48,636 bases of DNA from Verrucomicrobiales bacterium (GTDB lineage Bacteria > Verrucomicrobiota > Verrucomicrobiia > Limisphaerales > UBA9464): the NCBI GenBank assembly GCA_016793645.1, contig JAEUHD010000232.1, positions 1 through 48,636 of the forward strand, read 5' to 3'. This document shows positions 45,195-48,636 of this stretch, piece by piece (positions within the stretch are counted from its first letter, which is position 1; every line of letters begins with the position of its first letter). Under the pieces are notes generated by a model, which saw only the letters and a program-made list of their open reading frames with translations, was not told the DNA's origin and did not search any database. The position numbers were made by a program, and so were the translations under genes.

Positions 45195-47540
45195 ATGAAA
45201 CGCAGCACGCGACGCACCTTCCTGAAATCGGCTGCGGTCGGGACGGTGGCCCTGGGTGGACTTCCGCGTGCCTCCGCGGCACCGGGGGATTCCGCGGAGA
45301 TTCCCGCATCGGTTCCGCTCCGGGTGGAGGGCGTCCATGGGTACGCGGATGCACACAGCGTCGTTGCGGGTGGAACGATCCGGTTCCACCTGAGCGCGGA
45401 CGTCCCGTTCCGGTTGGAAGTGGTTCGATTGGGTCTCCAGGTGGATGACCCCTCGGCAGATCGCGTGGTCCATCGTGCGGGTGACTTCCCGGCGCGCCCT
45501 CAGCCGATTCATCCGGGCAGTTACGTCCACGTGGCCTCGGGAATTCGGAGCACGCCGCGGGGGTTGACTCTGGAGTGCTGGGTTCGCCCGTGGTCCCTGG
45601 AGCGGTTGCAGGGGTTGGTCACCCAGGAGGACAAGACCAGCGACGCCGGATTTGCCCTGGGGTTGGGCGCGGGAGGCTACGTGGGGTTGTTTCTGGGAAA
45701 CGGCACCGGACCGGACGAGGTCGAGGTGCACCGGACCGCACCGGGGTCGGTGGTGAGGGGCCGCTGGCATCATGTGGTGGGGAGATGGGACGGGAAACAG
45801 AAGGAGATCTGGGTCGATGGGCGGAAGCTTGGAGAGTGGCCGTTTGAAGGGCCCTTCGTGCCGGGGAGGCATCCAATCCGACTTGGGGCGATGGGTGAGA
45901 ATGGACTGGCCCTGCGATTCCTGGATGGGGATCTCGCCCAATGTGCGGTGTACGGACGGGCCCTGTCGGAGGTGGAGATTCGCCATCGGGCGGGGAGTGC
46001 GGGGTTGGTTCCCGCCGGGGGACGCGAGGTTCTGGGGAATTGGGATTTCTCGGAGGAACGTGGCGACCGGGTTGGAGACCGGTCGGGCCGCCGGCGCCAG
46101 GGCCGGCTGATCCATCACGGAACCTGGATGATCGGGGGGCCTTCCTGGGATCCGGACGTGCCGCGCTTTGGGGACTACGATCCGCGGAAGGATCCGCGAC
46201 GGGGACACGGACTGCGGCTGGCCTCGGACGATCTGTACGACTGCGGATGGGAGCCGGTCGCGACGTGGCGGGCGCCTTCCGATTCGGAGCCGGGGGTTTA
46301 CTCCGCCCGGCTGCGGTATTCGTCCGAAGGGCGGGATCGCCAGTACGACATTCCCTTCCTGGTGCGACGGTCCCGGCGACGGACACCGGCGTCAATGTTG
46401 GTCCTGTGTTCGACCAACACCTGGCGGGCCTACAATGGCGCACCGTTCGGCATTTGGCCGGACTCGTTGCACGCGGTGATCGGGACGGATGGGCTTCCCA
46501 ATTCGAAGGGAGATCCCCCGGCGTTTTGCCTCTATCGGCGGCATGCGGCGGGCCAGGGGACGTATCAGGTGGGGCTGCGCATGCCCTGGCCGGTGGCCGG
46601 TCCGTACGTGTTGTACGGCGGACCGACCCGGTACAGTCATCTGATGCGTGCGGAGCGGTTTTTCCACACCTGGCTGGAAGGGAGCGGGTATCGCTATGAT
46701 GTGGCCGCGGATGACGACCTCCACCGGTCCCCGGATTTACTCCGGGATTATCGTGTCGTGGTGCTCAACGGGCACAGCGAATATTGGTCGCTCCCGATGT
46801 TGAAGGGGTTGGAGGCGTTCCTGCGCAGGGGAGGGAACCTGGTGGTGCTTTCGGGGAACTCGCTTTTTTGGAGGGTCAGCTTTGATCCCACAGGAACAGT
46901 GATGGAGTGCCGCAAGGTCGATGCCCCGGGCAATCAGATGCTGCCGTCCGAGCGTGGGGAAAGCTGGCACAGCCAGGATGGCCTCCGGGGCGGCCTGCTC
47001 CGCGACTGCGGGCATCCGGGCTGGCGTTATGTGGGGTTGGAGACCCTCGGGTGGAACAATCAGGGGAATCCCAAAAACTTCGGTCCCTATGAGGCGGTTT
47101 CCACCGATCACTTCCTCTTCCATCGGCCCGAGGAGACCGGGTTGCAGCCGGGGGAACGCTTCGGTCAGGGGATGGGTGGCGCACTGCCGCTCGCCAACGG
47201 ACACGAATTTGATTTGCGACTCTCGACCCTGGCCGGGCTGCAGGAATTGCCGGCGCCTCCGGGTGCGGTCCTGCCGCAGGATCCGCCGGGGATCGTTCCC
47301 CTCGCGAACGGGATCATTCCCTGGAAGGAGGGCGGATCGGCGTTCGACTATTTCTTTCGGCCGATTCACCCGCGGACCGACCAGGGTGGTGAGATGATCT
47401 ATTGGGAGCGACCGGAAGGCGGGCGGGTGTTCAACGCGGGCAGCATTGGATCCGGCTGGGCGCTGGCTTCGGACCCCAAGTTCCAGAGTCTCCTCCGGAA
47501 CGTGCTGGCCCATTTCGGGGTGCCACGGCCGCGAGCCTGA
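45195..47540 (+). CDS. Tat-exported LamG plus dimethylformamidase-beta-like protein
   Basis: A 781-residue protein with a twin-arginine signal (STRRTFLKSAAVGTVALGGL). Residues about 110-275 form a LamG/concanavalin-like domain (GLTLECWVRP, WHHVVGRWDGKQKEIWVDG, GDLAQCAVYGRALSEVEI). From about 345 to the end it resembles the large beta subunit of N,N-dimethylformamidase: SNTW-like CSTNTWRAYN, then RAERFFHTWLEGSGYRYDV, VVLNGHSEYWSLPM and LVVLSGNSLFWRV, with HFLFHRPEETGL later. In Paracoccus and relatives that subunit forms a mononuclear iron enzyme. Here the domain is fused to a sugar- or ligand-binding domain and exported, so a different amide or glycoside substrate is likely. It is probably co-transcribed with the DUF1501 gene. 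Confidence 0.82.
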   Translation: MKRSTRRTFLKSAAVGTVALGGLPRASAAPGDSAEIPASVPLRVEGVHGYADAHSVVAGGTIRFHLSADVPFRLEVVRLGLQVDDPSADRVVHRAGDFPARPQPIHPGSYVHVASGIRSTPRGLTLECWVRPWSLERLQGLVTQEDKTSDAGFALGLGAGGYVGLFLGNGTGPDEVEVHRTAPGSVVRGRWHHVVGRWDGKQKEIWVDGRKLGEWPFEGPFVPGRHPIRLGAMGENGLALRFLDGDLAQCAVYGRALSEVEIRHRAGSAGLVPAGGREVLGNWDFSEERGDRVGDRSGRRRQGRLIHHGTWMIGGPSWDPDVPRFGDYDPRKDPRRGHGLRLASDDLYDCGWEPVATWRAPSDSEPGVYSARLRYSSEGRDRQYDIPFLVRRSRRRTPASMLVLCSTNTWRAYNGAPFGIWPDSLHAVIGTDGLPNSKGDPPAFCLYRRHAAGQGTYQVGLRMPWPVAGPYVLYGGPTRYSHLMRAERFFHTWLEGSGYRYDVAADDDLHRSPDLLRDYRVVVLNGHSEYWSLPMLKGLEAFLRRGGNLVVLSGNSLFWRVSFDPTGTVMECRKVDAPGNQMLPSERGESWHSQDGLRGGLLRDCGHPGWRYVGLETLGWNNQGNPKNFGPYEAVSTDHFLFHRPEETGLQPGERFGQGMGGALPLANGHEFDLRLSTLAGLQELPAPPGAVLPQDPPGIVPLANGIIPWKEGGSAFDYFFRPIHPRTDQGGEMIYWERPEGGRVFNAGSIGSGWALASDPKFQSLLRNVLAHFGVPRPRA

Positions 47541-47559
47541 CGGTCCCGTTGGAGAAGCC

Positions 47560-48588
47560 TTACTTCGGGGGCGCGGGGGCGAGTTCAAAGACCACCTCGG
47601 CGCCCTTGCCGGCGGCGATCTCGATTTCCTGATGCGCTGTGCCGGCCTTTTGGTGGGCCACTTCCAGCTCGTACTTTCCGGGCGGCAGGCCGGCGGGCAA
47701 TTCAAACTCGCCCTTGTCGTTGGTCACGGTGAAGAACGGGTTCTCCAGGACGTGCACGTAGGCGATCATCCAGGGGTGGACGTTGCACGCGAAGCGGATC
47801 CCCAGTTCCGGCTTCTCGAAGGTCTTCTCGTCCACCTTGCCCTGGGTGGCCTGGGCGATGTTGAAGCCCTTGTTCTTCGGATCCTTGGGCGTGCAGTTCA
47901 CATTGTGCATGAACGGGTCGGAATTCCGGATTTTGAGGGTCTCGCCCACCATGATCGCGGAAATGTACGGCTCGTACATGCATCCGGCCTGATCGACGAG
48001 GGAACTTTCGGGTGGCTTTCCGGCACCACCGGGCGCCTTGACGATTCGGGCCAGCACATTGCGAAGGCCGCCGTCCGAATCCACCACATAGTTTCGGGTG
48101 CGGGCGGTTCCCGTGGACGCCTTTCCGCAGTTGGCGTCGGACTTGACGGCGCCAATGACCGTCTCCGGCGGCGGCGTACCCCGGAGGATCACCCGGCCGC
48201 GGATCTTCCCGTCGGTCGTCGCGGTCACCGCGGGTGCCTTGAGAGCCACGGTCGCGGCAGCCGCCGGTGCGGCGGGCGCGGCGGGGGTGGCGGCCGGAGC
48301 CGCCGGGGCGTCGGATTTCGCCGGAGCAGGCTTTTCCCCCGCGGACCCGTGCGCGGCGGTCGGTGCATGTCCCGAAGTGGGGGCGGCGACGACCTCCTCC
48401 ACCTCGACGATGACAATCTGGTTCGTGATGGTCGGGCGGGGCCGCGCGCCGGGTTCCATGGCGTAACTCTTCGAGGCGCCGTTCGGGATGAAATACAGCG
48501 TGGCCGCGGCCGAGATCAGCAGGAGGAGGGCGATCAGGATCAGGAGGGGATCCGCGAGCGGAGACTTCGAGTGGGCGTCAGACGACAT
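47560..48588 (-). CDS. Membrane-anchored cupredoxin-like protein
   Basis: A 342-residue protein with a single N-terminal helix (about 12-33), then an Ala/Pro-rich linker (about 65-125) reaching into the periplasm, and a globular C-terminal domain. A type-1 copper site is suggested by His228 (FMHNVNC) with Cys268, His271 and Met274 in ACNVHPWMIAY. Residues 128-185 and 285-332 form beta-sandwich parts like carboxypeptidase-regulatory domains (GKIRGRVILRG and DKGEFELPAGLPPGKYELEV). Similar proteins are annotated as methylamine-utilisation-type cupredoxins and occur near respiratory complexes. A role as an electron carrier is likely. Further cysteines at 154, 203 and 232 could form disulfides. 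Any gene partner lies upstream, beyond the window. Confidence 0.82.
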   Translation of the reverse strand: MSSDAHSKSPLADPLLILIALLLLISAAATLYFIPNGASKSYAMEPGARPRPTITNQIVIVEVEEVVAAPTSGHAPTAAHGSAGEKPAPAKSDAPAAPAATPAAPAAPAAAATVALKAPAVTATTDGKIRGRVILRGTPPPETVIGAVKSDANCGKASTGTARTRNYVVDSDGGLRNVLARIVKAPGGAGKPPESSLVDQAGCMYEPYISAIMVGETLKIRNSDPFMHNVNCTPKDPKNKGFNIAQATQGKVDEKTFEKPELGIRFACNVHPWMIAYVHVLENPFFTVTNDKGEFELPAGLPPGKYELEVAHQKAGTAHQEIEIAAGKGAEVVFELAPAPPK

Positions 48589-48636
48589 GCGCCGGAAAGA
48601 ATCCGGCTCCCGGCGCAGGGTGCAAGCCCCGACTCG

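Overview
The window is GC-rich chromosomal DNA that most resembles a member of the Verrucomicrobiota, possibly the Pedosphaera/Limisphaerales group. That is inferred from gene content: a PVC-type membrane-bound dehydrogenase with a C-terminal CxxCH haem domain, secreted DUF1501, DUF1552 and DUF1800 proteins, Tat-exported Gfo/Idh/MocA oxidoreductases, and many genes with weak or no Shine-Dalgarno sequence. I see no rRNA, tRNA, CRISPR array or phage. The only mobile element is one insertion sequence.

Layout. 1-3.2 kb: the start of a TrmO-type tRNA methyltransferase cut by the window edge, a repeat-rich DUF4097-type lipoprotein, a divergent small membrane protein coupled to an XRE regulator, and a Cys-rich lipoprotein. 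3.5-7.8 kb: a DUF1800/DUF1501 secreted pair, the first protein carrying Ig-like repeats. 7.8-9 kb: yraN and rnhB. 9-13.1 kb: a secreted Gfo/Idh/MocA oxidoreductase, a YfbM-like protein, a small membrane protein, a PAP2-type lipid enzyme and a zinc-ribbon membrane protein. 13.3-19.1 kb: a PVC-type cytochrome/dehydrogenase, then a sialate O-acetylesterase and an exo-sialidase that together suggest use of acetylated sialic acids. 19.1-25.6 kb: an MsbA-like ABC exporter, then an exopolysaccharide export set (outer-membrane barrel, Wzc-type tyrosine autokinase, Wza-like lipoprotein, membrane-anchored FHA protein) with no glycosyltransferases. 25.6-30.3 kb: a LolD-like ATPase, a large FtsX-type permease and an AttH/CrtC-like protein. 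30.4-34.3 kb: a double-domain U32 protein and GAPDH with a strong terminator. 34.4-38.5 kb: an unusual subtilase, a DUF1552 protein and an MFS transporter. 38.6-42.1 kb: purA, uppS and a second secreted oxidoreductase. 42.2-43.6 kb: the insertion sequence. 43.7-48.6 kb: a second DUF1501 protein, a LamG plus dimethylformamidase-like secreted protein, and a membrane-anchored cupredoxin.

The signals that most deserve attention are: an insertion sequence with two repeats at each end and a large hairpin after its transposase; terminator-like hairpins placed just before the start codons of the Wzc-type kinase and purA; a dyad of TTGACA elements between divergent genes at 1.6 kb; an FHA protein translationally coupled to the polysaccharide exporter; a Cys-rich lipoprotein with DnaJ-type motifs; and a U32 protein with two four-Cys clusters. 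No complete, clearly new defence or metabolic system is evident. Start codons are often uncertain here, and alternatives are given where they matter.
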